A stretch of 64,000 bases of DNA from Gnetum montanum (GCA_015680685.1 MNCI01012718.1:124001-188000), one strand, 5' to 3'. Numbered from the stretch's first letter, positions 1-10,579 are shown. The notes: generated by a model not told the origin, from the sequence alone. A program made the numbers and translations.

Positions 1-743
1 TGGGTTGAGGCTATTCCCCTCCAAAAGACCACATCTAGACACGTGTGCAATTTCATCCTTGAAAACATTGTAACCCGTTTTGGCAACCCTTTGACAATTA
101 TCACTGACAACGGGCCGCAATTTAGCAGTGCCGAAACAAAAACTTTTTGCGACAGTCTGGGGATCAAACACTCGTTTTCCTCCCCTTACTATCCTTAGAG
201 CAATGGGCAAGCAGAAGCAACAAATAAGACGATCATTACAATACTTAAGAAAATGTTAACCCAAAGCAAAAGAAAATGATGTATGCATTATGGGCATACC
301 GCACTACACACCGAACGTCAACAGGTAAAACACCATATAGCCTTGTTTACGGTTCAGAAGCTGTCTTACCTTTAGAATTACAGGTACCATCATTAAGGAT
401 CACACTCTCCGGACTCCTCGACGACGAGCAAAACAATAATCTACGTATCATTGACCTCAACTCGGTGGAAGAGGAACGCATACGCACGCTCGATCAGATC
501 GAATGGTACCAAAAGCAACAACAACAGTGACATCGGAATAACAGCAACAAGCGCCCTATCCAAGAAGGCGACCTCGTACTCAAAGCTATTCGGGAACATT
601 CGGACAAATTCTCAGCCAACTGGGAAGGGCCTTACGTGGTCATCAAAGCATTCGATAATGGTGCATTCAAGCTAGTTGACATGGAAGGGAACGAGTTTGC
701 CAATCCGACAAATCGTTTGTACCTAAAACCGTTCTACGTCTGA
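1..743 (+). pseudogene. Integrase core end and C-terminal domain (Tat-1)
   Basis: Reading from base 1, the frame gives the second half of the integrase core. The second catalytic Asp lies in TDNGPQF and the catalytic Glu in GQAEATNK, 35 residues apart, as expected for a D,D-35-E integrase. A TAG stop at 196-198 replaces what is a Gln codon in Tat-2. A length change before 276 shifts the frame, after which YALWAYRTTHRTSTGKTPYS follows. A second stop lies at 528-530. The C-terminal GPY/F-type motif NWEGPYVV is recognisable near 620-645, and the ORF ends at 741-743. Integrase inserts the cDNA copy into the host chromosome; this copy cannot be functional. Identification is firm. Confidence 0.9.
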
Positions 744-764
744 ACACAAGCTCAGGTACGTTCA

Positions 765-1610
765 AGTCCTGGAATTATGATTATAAACTGATACCACAGA
801 AAAGTCTTGGAATTATGACTATAAACTGATACCATAGAAAAGTCCTGGAATTATGACTATAAATTGATACCACAGCAAGTCCTGGAATTATGACTATAAA
901 CTGATACCATAGAAAAGTCCTGGAATTACGACTATAAACTGATACCACAACAAGTCCTAGAATTATGACTATAAACTGATACCACAGAAAAGTCCTGGAA
1001 TTACGACTATAAACTGATACCACAGCAAGTCCTGGAATTATGACTATAAACTGATACCACAGAAAAGTCCTGGAATTATGACTATAAACTGATACCACAG
1101 AAAAGTCCTGGAATTATGATTATAAACTGATACCATAGAAAAGTCCTAGAATTATGATTATAAACTGATACCACAGCAAGTCCTGGAATTATGACTATAA
1201 ACTGATACCACAGAAAAGTCCTGGAATTATGACTATAAACTGATACCATAGAAAAGTCCTAGAATTATGATTATAAACTGATACCACAGCAAGTCCTGGA
1301 ATTATGACTATAAACTGATACCACAGAAAAGTCCTGGAATTATGACTATAAACTGATACCACAGAAAAGTCCTGGAATTATGACTATAAACTGATACCAT
1401 AGCAAGTCCTGAAATTATGACTATAAACTGATACCACAGAAAAGTCCTGGAATTATGACTATAAACTGATACCACAGAAAATTCCTGGAATTATGACTAT
1501 AAACTGATACCACAGAAGAGTCCTAGAATTATGACTATAAACTGATGCCATAGCCAGTCCTGGATTATGACTTAAAACTAATACCACAGTGTCTGCAATG
1601 ACGATAAACT
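765..1610 (+). repeat. Tandem array of a 37/38-bp unit, about 22 copies
   Basis: The unit is built around GTCCTGGAATTATGACTATA followed by AACTGATACCACAG. Copies alternate between 38-bp forms (spacer GAAAAG) and 37-bp forms (spacer GCAAG). They differ by few substitutions, so the array expanded recently relative to the decay of the neighbouring integrase. It starts about 20 bases after the integrase stop. The reverse complement of the same unit lies downstream of integrase in Tat-2 (about 30600-30955), so the array belongs to the element. A long minus-strand reading frame through it is only a consequence of a 75-bp two-unit period. Confidence 0.93.
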
Positions 1611-1815
1611 AGCATCTATCCGGCATGACAATAAACTGCCACCGTCACAACCATCAGGGTCTGCTAAGACTATAAACTAGCTGGCCTCTTCATGGTCCGC
1701 TAAGACTAAAAACTGGCAACGTAACGTCCGCCATGACGCTAAACAGGCGATGTCCAACGGGTTACGACATAAAACTAACCCATGATAGTCCGCTAGGACT
1801 ATAAACTGGCACGTT
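1611..1815 (+). repeat. Degenerate continuation of the Tat repeat region
   Basis: The tight 38-bp period gives way to looser units sharing words such as GTCCGCTA and GACTATAAACTGGCA (for example near 1655-1690 and 1790-1812). Matching words occur in inverse orientation in Tat-2 at 30450-30600, 34560-34650 and 40790-41085. Confidence 0.7.
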
Positions 1816-2834
1816 CATCTTCAACACTTCACTCCATAGCCACACTCATTCATCAGCTTCACTGCGTCGCTCGCCATCAATCGCCCTTATCAGTGTTGCT
1901 GTCATCTAAACACAGTGCCTGCCTTCCTTCAGCATCTCTGCGCCATTGGCCTCCATGTAAGTCTAAGCTCGTCTATTCGCTCATGGTTTTTCTTATCTCC
2001 TTGGCGTTATGTTTGCAGGATGACACCTAGAAGTTTCGCATAAAGATGCACTTCGCCGTAAGTAGCAAGGTAAGACAATGTTCGCAGCATACCTGGCAGA
2101 ACTAAATCAAACCATTCACTAGTACATCCCCATTCATCGGCAAAACTCCCTATCCTTTTGCTAACATTCTTTATCCTGGCATCTCCTCGACACGCCCAGT
2201 ACATCTAAAACATTGTACCGCTGTAAAGCAGCTGCAACACACAACACAACACCTGCGCATGAGTACAAAAGCAGAGAAAAATTTTACGTCAAAAAAAAAA
2301 CCGAGACCCCGGGCACTACCCATATAAGCCCCAGACGGGAAGGCAGTTGTCTCAAAACCAAGTACTCATGTTCAAAACGCTCAAGCGACATCCAGTTGCA
2401 TGGGTTTGGATCCCTGCCAACAGGTTCCCCTGAACACTCAACATGGTTCTCCCAAAGAATGTAACACATCTTCCCGTGGCTTTGGCCCCGCCAACAGGTC
2501 CTCTCGAAAACTAACCGAGGGCCTTGTTCCGCCAAAAGACGCACATTGCATGTCTGAACTCCGAGTCTGCTAAAACATTGGCTATTGGCAAAGATAAACA
2601 TGCCACATATCCAAGCATCCCCTGTCCACGACACAATTCTTTGGGTAGTCACCAATCCCCGCGATCTCTATCCTTTTATTAGCTACAAATTTCACTTTCC
2701 CGATCCCATGTACTACTGAACATGATGCGATGACGCCTTGTCAAGTGGCAGCGGGCAAAGTCTTTATTAAGTTTCTTGTGGTGTTTTGCACTTCTTTGTC
2801 GACGCTTCTCAGGTCGATTCCTCCAAGCGTCAAC
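1816..2834. other. 3' untranslated region of Tat-1, no gene seen
   Basis: This is sequence between the repeat region and the polypurine tract. Small open frames occur on both strands (the longest is 123 codons, minus strand, 2284-2655), but none resembles a known family. I do not call a gene. It corresponds in position to 29214-30450 of Tat-2. Confidence 0.6.
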
Positions 2835-2847
2835 AAAGAGGAGCCAA
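2835..2847 (+). other. Polypurine tract of Tat-1
   Basis: AAAGAGGAGCCAA directly abuts the LTR start TGAAACACC. The minus-strand Tat-2 element has the near-identical AAAGAGGGGCCAA at the same place. This tract primes plus-strand cDNA synthesis. Confidence 0.8.
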
Positions 2848-2994
2848 TGAAACACCACAAAATTCAGAGCTTAGTACTTGCCTGGCACCAAGAAGGATCC
2901 TGGGACCCACAAACGATGCCGGCTGCATAAGATTTCACACACGCGACAACCTTGGGGATCACCACACTTGGTTTTTACTAAGTACATTGCGCTA

Positions 2995-3370
2995 GCGTAT
3001 ACGCCCAAGTTCACATCGCCAGCGTATACGCCCAAGTTCACATCTACAGCGTATACGCCTCACTCTACAGCGTATACGCCCAGCACTCTAGCGTGTACGC
3101 CCAGGCACTGTAGATGCATGCGCTCGACGACAAGATCTCCAATGACAGCATAAAGATAACACCAAAGAGCAATAATTGAAGCAAGTGGCCATCCTTCGGC
3201 GTATACGCGCTGCATCCTTCAGCGTATACGCCTAGCATCCGCCCTGCATGCGCCCAGCGTATACGCCCAGCCCTCAGCATTTTCACCCACGTGCATGCAC
3301 GCTCAACGCATCCAACGTATACGCCGACCTGATACGGCGTATACGCCCAACAGATGTAATATTTTGTACA
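2995..3370. repeat. Dispersed array of the palindrome GCGTATACGC in U3
   Basis: About ten copies of the 10-bp palindrome GCGTATACGC or one-base variants occur at irregular spacings of 20-110 bp. Several are extended to GCGTATACGCCCAAGTTCAC. A further variant lies near 3612. They occupy U3, upstream of the TATA box at 3439. Confidence 0.85.
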
Positions 3371-3438
3371 TTTGTAAATTCTGTGCATCCGGTCAACGCG
3401 CCATGTGTCGCCTAACTCGAGTCTAGCGTAACAACCTG

Positions 3439-3446
3439 TATAAAAA
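3439..3446 (+). promoter_or_regulatory. LTR TATA box (Tat-1)
   Basis: TATAAAAA lies in the context CTGTATAAAAACCCC, downstream of the palindrome array. It is the likely core of the Pol II promoter that sets the U3/R boundary. Confidence 0.6.
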
Positions 3447-4033
3447 CCCCGCTTTTCCACTTTACCAAGGTCGGGTGGCAAAAATCCCGGAGCATACCAG
3501 AGAACATTTACACTGCGCAAAAGAGCTGAAACCCTCTTACGCTGGGAAGCCCTGTACGCTGCAGATACAGTCTCTACGCTCCACTCGCCCTGCAGACTAG
3601 CCGAGTCATCCCTGTATACGCCGAGGCTTTTTGTCCGCCTTGTGTTCCCACACGACTGCGTTAGATTAGTGCACTGTACTTTGACTCTGTAATACCATTG
3701 TTTACATTCGCCGCATAAGTTCTTTTACAATTTTACGTCAATTTGGCCCGCACATTACTCACGCCTGTTTACGCTCACGCTCCGTTTCTATCTGTTTTAC
3801 GCTGTTTACGCTTAATTCACGTTTGCCACGCCATTTACGCATAACCTAGCGTATAGCATTTTGCGTACGCGCGGGGAAATCCTTGTCTGATTTGCGTGCG
3901 GACCACCCAAGGTACTCTGCCTTCGTGCATTCTAGCTCGTCCTCAGGCGAAGGTAGGGTCTTCTGTACCCGTCCTACGATCCCGCGACCTCTGTTTTCCT
4001 TCCAGCCAGAGACCGACGATTTCAGGCGGTACA

Positions 4034-4038
4034 GGATT
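4034..4038. repeat. Presumed target-site duplication of Tat-1 (right copy)
   Basis: GGATT follows the LTR end directly and is the first sequence of the resumed Athila-3a 3' region (compare GGGATTATTGAC in Athila-1 copies). The left partner lies outside the window, so the duplication itself cannot be checked. Confidence 0.5.
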
Positions 4039-4096
4039 ATTGACTTGAATGGAACTAATGGTGAATGGGATGACATGTGAACGGATCATCATTACA

Positions 4097-4184
4097 GAAC
4101 ATGAAAAAACTGGTGTTCACGACAACAACAAGAGTGAACAGAACATGAAAAAATTGGTGTTCACGACAACAACAAGAGTGAACA
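4097..4184. repeat. 44-bp tandem duplication
   Basis: Two 44-bp units at 4097-4140 and 4141-4184 differ at one base (C or T). Each contains TGTTCAC and GTGAACA as an inverted pair. Other Athila copies have a single, diverged version here, so the duplication is local to this copy. Confidence 0.9.
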
Positions 4185-5728
4185 TTTTATACATTTGACA
4201 TCAGGCCGTATTTGGCAGCTGAGAGAGAAGAGAGAAGAAGTTTGTTGCTGCCAACGCCAAGATTGCGCCTTTCATTGTCTATCCGTAACCATGCCATCCA
4301 TCTCATTCCTTGCATAGCTACTTTAGCACCAATCCATTCCAAGTGTTCCCTCCAGATCCAATCCATTCTTGAATGATTGCCATATGCACACACAACATAG
4401 TTTTTATATTAGCAAGGGTAAATGAATCACAATGCAGTGGATACCTTGCTTCGGTGAAAGGTCCATTGGCTGAGTTGTGGTATGGCTGATACGGGTCTGG
4501 AGATATAATAGTGGTGACTATCGAAGGTGTAGGGGTTAAGAGAAAATCGAAAAAATTGGGTCAAGACCCCCATGACTAAGAGTGAACCTCTAGTAGCGAT
4601 ATAATGGAGAAAGAAAAAGAACAAGAAAGATGGAGAAAAAGAGACAACTATAACGTTGATGAAATAGATGTCAAGATGGAAATGAACAAATAGAGTTGAT
4701 TGCAAAAAATGTTTAAGGGAAAGAAATCAATTGATGCACCAAAGAGGAATGCTAGTGGGTCCTCCCCAAAGCAGGCTCATGCCCTTAATGCCCTAACAAT
4801 CCCACATTCAAAGAGTCCGTAGGCTCTGGGAATGTCATTTGGAACAAGAGTTGAAGTCTTAACCACAAGAATTTACCACAAAGAAAACAATACGTCAATT
4901 AAAATATACACTAATGATATAACTGGCAATGAGGTGAACAATGGAGAGAAGGATGGAGAGAAGAGAATGGAATGGAATCTCAAGAACAAGGTGGTGTACA
5001 GCCCCTTGTGTATCTAATGATTAATGTGACTTAGTAGATCCCATTCCAAGTCCGGCCTCAAATAAACCACATCCAGTGACTTCGCATTAATGCATTCGGC
5101 CAATCCATCCACTTGAAGTAACAAGAATGCATCCCTCAAAGAGCCACCACCATTCTGATGAAACAAGGGAGGAAAAAGTAGGAAGCAAGGAAAGGCCTTA
5201 GTTAGAGGGAACATGTTTTTAGTTCCATAACTAGTGCTTGTAGCCTAGATGATTATTTTGTCTAAGGGACGTGCTTTGAATNCACACCCTTTTCAATCCT
5301 TGAGTCCTTTCTTAGTTTGAGAAATGCCCAGTCACTGATTCGTTATAGTTCTTATTATTGAGAAAGGGACTGTACAGTTCCAAGCCAAGAGAGACCATAG
5401 AAATTTATGGATGTATGGATGAAGTGAACTCATTGCCTGCTATATCAAAAGAACCATACCTTAGTATCAACATCATAATGTTAAGGGTAAAAACCAAACA
5501 TTAGCAACCAGTAGAAAACAGTTCATACCATCATTAGAGCACTTATTAGGTGACAAACTTGACAAAATGAATAACACACACACAAATAAAAGAAAAAGTA
5601 TGAACGATGTTGTAAAAAAAAAATAAGAAAAGTTAAAGAAATTTGTAAAACAAAAATGTGCAAAAAAAAATGTGTAAAACAAAAATGTGGAAAAAAAAAA
5701 ACTTAAAAGAATTGAGGGCCTTAAATGA
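4185..5728 (-). other. 3' region of Athila-3a, noncoding
   Basis: On the minus strand this aligns by eye with the regions after integrase in Athila-1a (16947-18800) and Athila-1b (58297-60200). Shared landmarks are the stretch GTCATCTAATAAGTGC-like near 5545, poly-A/T-rich segments near 5600-5700 and the word near 4270 matching GGATAAACAATGG. No coding region is supported. Base 5282 is an N. Confidence 0.7.
4567..4577 (-). other. Second polypurine-like word (P2) of Athila-3a
   Basis: Reads AGTCATGGGGG on the minus strand. It is at the same relative place as 18239 in Athila-1a, 59623 in Athila-1b and 51914 in Athila-2. Confidence 0.6.
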
Positions 5729-6526
5729 TCAGCATAGGTGGCCATCTCTCCCATGATTGAATTGAAAGGGAGAGATCCAAAATAATGAGCGTTTGTTTGA
5801 ATTTCTTAAAAGTTTCCAACTTCTCCCAATTGATGTTTTCAGGTTAAGGATTGGAAGTTGGCAACACTCATACTCCAATGTATCTATGCTTTCGTTGTGG
5901 GTGCAAGTTGTTCCCCCAGTTCGTTCTATACATGTTGGTGGGCTGCTCTCTTGATTAGCTATTAACCACTGGGTGTTCTCTTGTTGTGTGGTTGCTACAT
6001 ATAGGCACCTTTGTACCTGAGTTTCTTGGGCACACCAGTTGCATGCAGGAGATGTTGAGCATTCCTTCATGTCATCACCCTCTGAGTGACTGTATGTGAT
6101 GCATGAAACTTTCTTCTTCTCGATCTTTCCATAAATGTTTTCCTTAGATATTTCCAAGGAAAAATCGCAGATTCCTAGGCACACATTGATGGTGCTGAGC
6201 CATGCCCTCACCATTATAATTGGGAAGTCCCCTTTGTTACTGTTGACTTCTATCACTAGGAAATTAGCTGGGTATGACCAACCACACACAGTGGTAATGA
6301 TGTCCTCCACCAATCCCAAGGGAATAGTGATGGAATGGTTAGCTAGCTCTAGTTGAATATTGCTCTTCTTGAGTGGAGGCAGGTTCCAAGCTTTATACAT
6401 TTCTTGTGAGATTAAGTTGACTTCGGAACCTGAGTCAAGAAGGGCCTTATGAGGTTCGTTTCCAACAACTTGGAGGTAGATTAAGGGACTTCCAGGGTCA
6501 GAGAGTTTCCTAGGAAGGTGGCCCAC
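5729..6526 (-). pseudogene. Athila aspartic protease, fused to the tail of pol by deletion
   Basis: This is the longest protease frame in the window, open for 265 codons. The catalytic motif LLDSGSEVNLIS is near residues 29-40. It is followed by MYKAWNLPP, a VCGWSYPANFLVIEV strand and RAWLST, then a C-terminal flap region. The other three Athila copies have damaged catalytic motifs (DSSF, DLG, DLG), so this is the only one that keeps D-S-G. After the protease the frame passes through an RT N-terminal linker, partly frameshifted. Near 5789 it jumps to the extreme 3' end of pol (HGRDGHLC, stop). The protease would mature Gag-Pol. No start codon is expected, because protease is part of a gag-pol polyprotein. 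Confidence 0.85.
5749..5759 (-). other. First polypurine-like word (P1) of Athila-3a
   Basis: Reads AATCATGGGAG, followed by AGATGG on the minus strand. It overlaps the last codons of the fused reading frame, which ends DGHLC then TGA at 5729-5731, as in the other Athila copies. Confidence 0.6.
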
Positions 6527-9071
6527 CTTGATCTAGTTGGTAATGATATGTGTTAACATAACCATATGCGTTGAGCTCTGTTGTTGGTTTGAAGGGAGCT
6601 CCGAAGCCTTATTTGTTGGAGGAATGGTTATAGGCTCAACCACTTGGTTCTAAAGAAAGGTCTTCTCTTTGTACAGTTGTCAAACACAGCAGTAGGTTGA
6701 AGGTTTACAGCTCTTGTAGCATTACGTTGTTGCGGTTGAGTGGGGAGTTCCCCTTGCATCGTTGGAGCGGGTGGTAGTGGAACTACCGACGTAAGAGTGG
6801 CAGATGGATTCAGAGGATGGTATGCATGTGGTGTATCTCCTGGAGGAGAAGGAGTTCTAAAATACTCCCGAACTTGGTAGTGACGTCGTGGTGTTGCATG
6901 ACCTACAAAGTTAGGTGGAGAGACTGGCTGCTACACATAGTAGCCATATGGGTCTGGTTGTCAGTAAGGGTATTGTTGTCTAGGTAATGGCATCCCCCAT
7001 GACTATGGGTGTTGCCACTGCTGGTGTTGCCCGATAGGTTGTGACGGAGTTCCACTTGGATAATATGTTAACAGTTGGTGGAACTGCCTCAGGTTACCTT
7101 GGGGATAAGGTAACCTTTGGGGTGCTTGTCGTTTGTTAAGTCTTGGGTTGAGTGCATACACCCTAGACTCTTGCAGATGCGAGGTTATTGGGCAACATCA
7201 CTTAGGATGGTCATATTGGCAGATCTCACATCCACCATCATGGTCGGTGTTAGAATCCACAACCTCATCGGCGATAGTCATTTTTCCCTTACCCTTGTTA
7301 CGTGCATGGTCTGAATCTCTCTGCTTTTTCTTATCATGGTCACTACTTCGTTCCTCCTTAGACTCCTCTACGATTTTTAGGACAATTTCAATTTTACTAT
7401 CTAAGGAGCTCCATATTTTATCTACCTTAACCGATACTTCCGTTGTTAATTTTTGAAGTGGAAAGGTTTTTCTATTCACCAACTCTTTGAGTGGTGACTC
7501 ATCCTCCTCATCACAGAATCTCACTCCCCTCTTCCAGATGGAAGGATTGCGATTGTACTCTTTCGTGCTTTCTCTTTTCTGTAGCTCACCTTCTTCTTTA
7601 GCTACTTACTCCAACAATCTATGAGCTTCATGGGATTTAAGTTTAGATAATCTCCCTTGGGCATATGTCCCAAGGGTTCTCCTGGTTTCATGTCTTAGCT
7701 CATCTACGAGGTGGCAGAGTTGATCCCGTTGTGCATAACCATGGCCTGGGTAACAATGTAGCAATGCATAATATCTGCCCATGGCAGCATCCAAGGGTTC
7801 ATGAGTACCCTGCTTCCATCCTTGGATCTACTTACACAAGTTGGACACTCGGGAGTACGTTTGATATTTATCATTGAATAGTTCTAGCATCGTACTCCAC
7901 CTACGAATGGATTCCAAATCTAAGGACTGGTACCAACTTTCTGCTTCTTTTATGAGTGTCCTAGGAAACAAATTTAACTTCTACCACTCGTTTTCAATAT
8001 TTTGCAAGGCGTAGGCATCGTGGAATGCCTATAAGTGGTTCTGCGGATCAGTGTTGTATCCCCCCTCAAATCGGGGGATATTATTCATGTCAAGTCTCTT
8101 GATCCAGCTATCTTTTTGATGCCTTGTAGGTATTCTAACTACCTCTGTAATGTCTAACATACTTCGAGTGGCAAGTAGGGGTTCATCGTTTTTATCTCTT
8201 TCATGGCATTTGTGAGGCCTACACGGTTCCCTACTTTCCCTTCTACCATGCCTAGATTCTCTAGATTGCCCTCGTCCTCGCTCTCGACTCTCTCATCGAG
8301 GTCTCTCATTTCGCTTACCCTTATCCTCACCGTTGTGCTCTTTGTGATTGCATCTTGATGTTGAAGAAGAGGGTGAATGATGTGATGAAGGGGAAGAAGA
8401 AGGAGAACCATCGTCATGACGATGTTTCTTACCTTCTCTTCAGTGGCTACAGCCTCGATCGTGATGACGATCTGAACGCCCGTCCTTGTCATTTGTTTGT
8501 GTTCCCTCATTGAACACTTGGTGTTCATGGGCATCAGAACCAGGGTTATGAATCATGGAGTGTAGGTTCTGATACCCCACCTCCTCACCATTGTTAGGAG
8601 GGGGAACATCATTTTGTGGAGAACGTATTGAAATAGGTTCACCATCCTTGATTTCGCTTATGACGGGTGAAGCATTATGGGGCCTTTTCCCTTCAATGAT
8701 GTGTGATAACTCTCCCACCGCTCATCTTGTTGATGTTGTGCTTCTATGGGATGGTAGTCCCTTGCGTTGTAATCACACGCAATGTACTCAACATATAATT
8801 ATGACATGTTGATTCGTGCAAGGGCACGAAAGAGCATGTTGGGAGTAGCTCTGTCTGGAGGCAACACTATGTTACCCTCCAAGTGTCTCCATTGCAGTTG
8901 TTCATCTTGATGGAAGACAAAGGTAAAATCAGGTATATACTCATCATGGTGAGTATATACCACATTGAATTGTTGAGGAACTGGCAGTTCTTGGTTACGT
9001 GTGTTAGACTACCGATGATCTCTTGTGTGATCCCTAGGTGGTGAAGTGCTCTTGTTTGAAGAAGAAGACAT
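6527..9071 (-). pseudogene. Athila gag and Pro-rich gag-protease linker (Athila-3a)
   Basis: The ATG at 9069-9071 opens MSSSSNKSTSPPRDHT, which matches the starts in Athila-1a (10716) and -1b (23216). N-terminal words include HDEYIPDFTFVFHQDEQL and LEGNIVLPPDRA. The central retrotransposon-gag region survives in several frames (LGTYAQGRLSKLKSHEAHRL near 7606-7700). A basic stretch (DHDKKKQRDSDHARNKGKGK) and the zinc-knuckle start CEICQYDHPK lie at about 7198-7330. From 7190 to 6527 lies a Pro/Tyr-rich linker (words such as PLPPAP). Several stops and frameshifts break it. Gag forms the cytoplasmic particle that packages the RNA. Confidence 0.82.
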
Positions 9072-9196
9072 TGTGTCTTATTCGGTGTGCTAATTAACTA
9101 TTATATAATTTTTCATTTAATTAACCCTAAGGGTTCATTTAAGCTCCCAACAATATGAGTGACTTTCTATGTTTTACTTAGCGCACAAACACTTAG

Positions 9197-9214
9197 TCCC
9201 TGGCAATGGTGCCA
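9197..9214 (-). other. Primer-binding site, tRNA-Asp type (Athila-3a)
   Basis: On the minus strand the 18 bases after the LTR read TGGCACCATTGCCAGGGA. The plant tRNA-Asp complement is TGGCGCCGTTGCCGGGGA. The three differences are all G to A. Position next to the LTR end CTCATCA fits a PBS. Confidence 0.85.
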
Positions 9215-9215
9215 A

Positions 9216-9789
9216 TGATGAGTGGCCAGGTACCCCTACACTCAACCATACGAATACGAGCGTTACACACGTGATTCGGTCGAACTCCGCAGACTAAGTG
9301 CCTACACGCCTTATGGAACACTTAAGGTTAATCATTCATTGTCTTCCCAGACNAACCAATGCAACCTTCTGGGATTACCAAACGCTATTCGTTACTGGGA
9401 TTACCAAGCATAACACATGTGCTCGAAGCGGTCGTACTAAATGCACTTAACTAGGAGTGTTGAGGGTTGAGAGAGATTTAATTAACTAATAAAGCATTTA
9501 AACAATTAACAATAATTAAAGTCCTAATTAGCTTAGTCCATGCACTGTAAGGTTTATCCAAAAAGTTCATCTTTATTTCCATACACAAACTTGTGCTCAT
9601 GTACAATATTTGCTCAAATAAAGATCTATTCACTTTGGGACTCCTACTATGGGCACATGGAAATTATTCTATCTTTGGAGAGGTAAAACTGCTAGAGTTT
9701 TGCTAAGGTCTAGATCTAGATTCCCAAATAAGGGAGAGCTGCCTCTTATTTATAGATTTGGCGGCGCACTGCGATATCGTGTCACATCA
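9216..9789 (-). repeat. 5' LTR of Athila-3a
   Basis: On the minus strand it starts TGATGTGACACGATATCG and ends GGCCACTCATCA, 574 bp. U5 ends and R words (for example AAGCACCTAAG-like and TACCAAACG context) resemble the Athila-1 LTRs. U3 is short and unlike them, containing GATATC. One N lies at 9353. The same GATATC-bearing U3 type occurs in the LTR at 62672-63536. Confidence 0.85.
9747..9754 (-). promoter_or_regulatory. LTR TATA box (Athila-3a)
   Basis: TATAAATA on the minus strand, in the context AATCTATAAATAAGAGGC, just inside the GATATC-bearing U3. Confidence 0.65.
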
Positions 9790-10579
9790 AGCAGTTATTC
9801 CCGAGTTACTTTTGGGTCTATAAGTATAGTGCCCAAGTGCACAATTGGCAAGGAAGTCTGGTAACAATCAAGAAGCAAAAGTCTTATAGTCTATTTGAAG
9901 GTTAGAGTATTTTTCAAGTGCCCGTAGTAGGAGGTCGAAGTGTAGACAAATCTTTATTCGAGCATTGTGTACTTGAGCACACCTTGTGTATAGTAATAAA
10001 GACGAGCTCTTTGATTCATCCTTGCAACACTTAAGATTTGTTTTCTTACACATTTTTTTATTTTATTTTCTTATGCATTTATTTTATTTTATGCACTTTA
10101 CATTTCTGTTATTAGCGTAGCAATTCATTTTGATCAATTAAGCAGATAGTTAAAATACACTTAGTACGATCACTTCGAGCATGCATGTAACACTTGGTAA
10201 CCCAGTAATGATTAGTATTTGGTAATCCCAGTAGTGTTGCACTAGTTCAGAATGTGTATGACAAGTGAGAATGGATACTGATGTTAGGATTAGTTAAAGC
10301 CTAGTTAATGAGTAGTTAAGTTAAATTAGGCACTTAGTTATCTCTCTCTTCCCTTATTAGTGCAGGACATAAAAACATAAAAGCTATAAAAATCATATGC
10401 CTCAAGCTTACTTAACCATACAATCATGACATGCAGGTAAGCTTGGGAAGATAACAATCAACCAACCCGTCCTTGTTCCACAAGGGCACATAAGCACTTA
10501 GTCTTTGGAATTCGACCAGATTGTGCATGAAACGCTTGTATTCATATGGTTGAGCATAGGGGTACCTCGCCACTCATCA
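9790..10579 (+). repeat. 5' LTR of Athila-1a, U3 truncated
   Basis: It begins inside U3 (AGCAGTTATTCCCGAG, matching about 19038 of the 3' LTR) and ends CCACTCATCA. TATAAGTA at 9819-9826 and AATAAA at 9995-10000 are recognisable promoter and polyadenylation signals. U5 from about 10090 onward is strongly conserved with the LTRs at 18821, 22070 and 60224. Confidence 0.9.
9819..9826 (+). promoter_or_regulatory. LTR TATA box (Athila-1a 5' LTR)
   Basis: TATAAGTA in GGGTCTATAAGTATAG; the 3' LTR has TATAAATA at the same place. Confidence 0.55.

Larger units (their letters stand above)
1..4033 (+). mobile_element. Tat-1: 3' end of a Tat/Ogre-type Ty3/gypsy retrotransposon
   Basis: The window opens inside the integrase of a plus-strand element. 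After it come a 38-bp tandem array, an untranslated stretch, a polypurine tract and a 3' LTR. The integrase C-terminus, the repeat unit, the polypurine tract and the LTR ends all match Tat-2 (27483-47001), whose archaeal-type second RNase H marks it as Tat/Ogre lineage. A tandem-repeat-rich region between pol and the 3' LTR is a known trait of that lineage. The 5' part lies outside the window. The right end stops exactly where Athila-3a sequence resumes, so Tat-1 was inserted into Athila-3a. Confidence 0.88.
2848..4033 (+). repeat. 3' LTR of Tat-1
   Basis: It begins TGAAACACCAC after the polypurine tract and ends GGCGGTACA, so it has TG...CA ends. Both ends align with the Tat-2 LTRs read on the minus strand (TGAAACACCAC ... 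GGTCAGTACA). The terminal roughly 150 bp next to 4033 is also recognisable, including the words GGTGGTCCGCACGCAAATCA and ACCTTCG. It is 1186 bp, against 1718 and 1723 bp for Tat-2. The difference lies in the middle, where Tat-1 has GCGTATACGC copies and Tat-2 has CACGCTG-type words. Confidence 0.88.
4034..9789 (-). mobile_element. Athila-3a: minus-strand Athila element lacking RT-integrase
   Basis: Read on the minus strand from 9789: 5' LTR, tRNA-Asp-type PBS, gag, Pro-rich linker, protease, then a direct junction near 5789/5790 into sequence that in related copies follows integrase. RT, RNase H and integrase, about 2.7 kb in Athila-1a, are gone. The 3' region continues to 4034, where Tat-1 interrupts it; the 3' LTR must lie left of the window. 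Its right end abuts a truncated Athila-1a 5' LTR, so it inserted there. It could only move with pol supplied in trans. Confidence 0.85.

Noticed and set aside
781-1098. 105-codon minus-strand frame of repeating hydrophobic peptide
   Set aside because: It arises from the 38-bp array: two units make 75 bp, a multiple of three, so an open frame repeats by chance. No independent coding sign.
765-1610. CRISPR-like array of direct repeats
   Set aside because: Units are contiguous with no unique spacers, and the context is a plant retrotransposon.
2284-2655. 123-codon minus-strand frame in the Tat-1 3' UTR
   Set aside because: No start context, no domain, and no similar frame in Tat-2; most likely chance.
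3065-3520. 151-codon minus-strand frame across the Tat-1 LTR
   Set aside because: It runs through the GCGTATACGC repeats (AYTL/VYAE peptide repeats) and has no counterpart in the Tat-2 LTR.
4097-4184. The 44-bp duplication as a target-site duplication
   Set aside because: The copies are directly adjacent with nothing inserted between them and are far longer than the 5-bp duplications of these elements.
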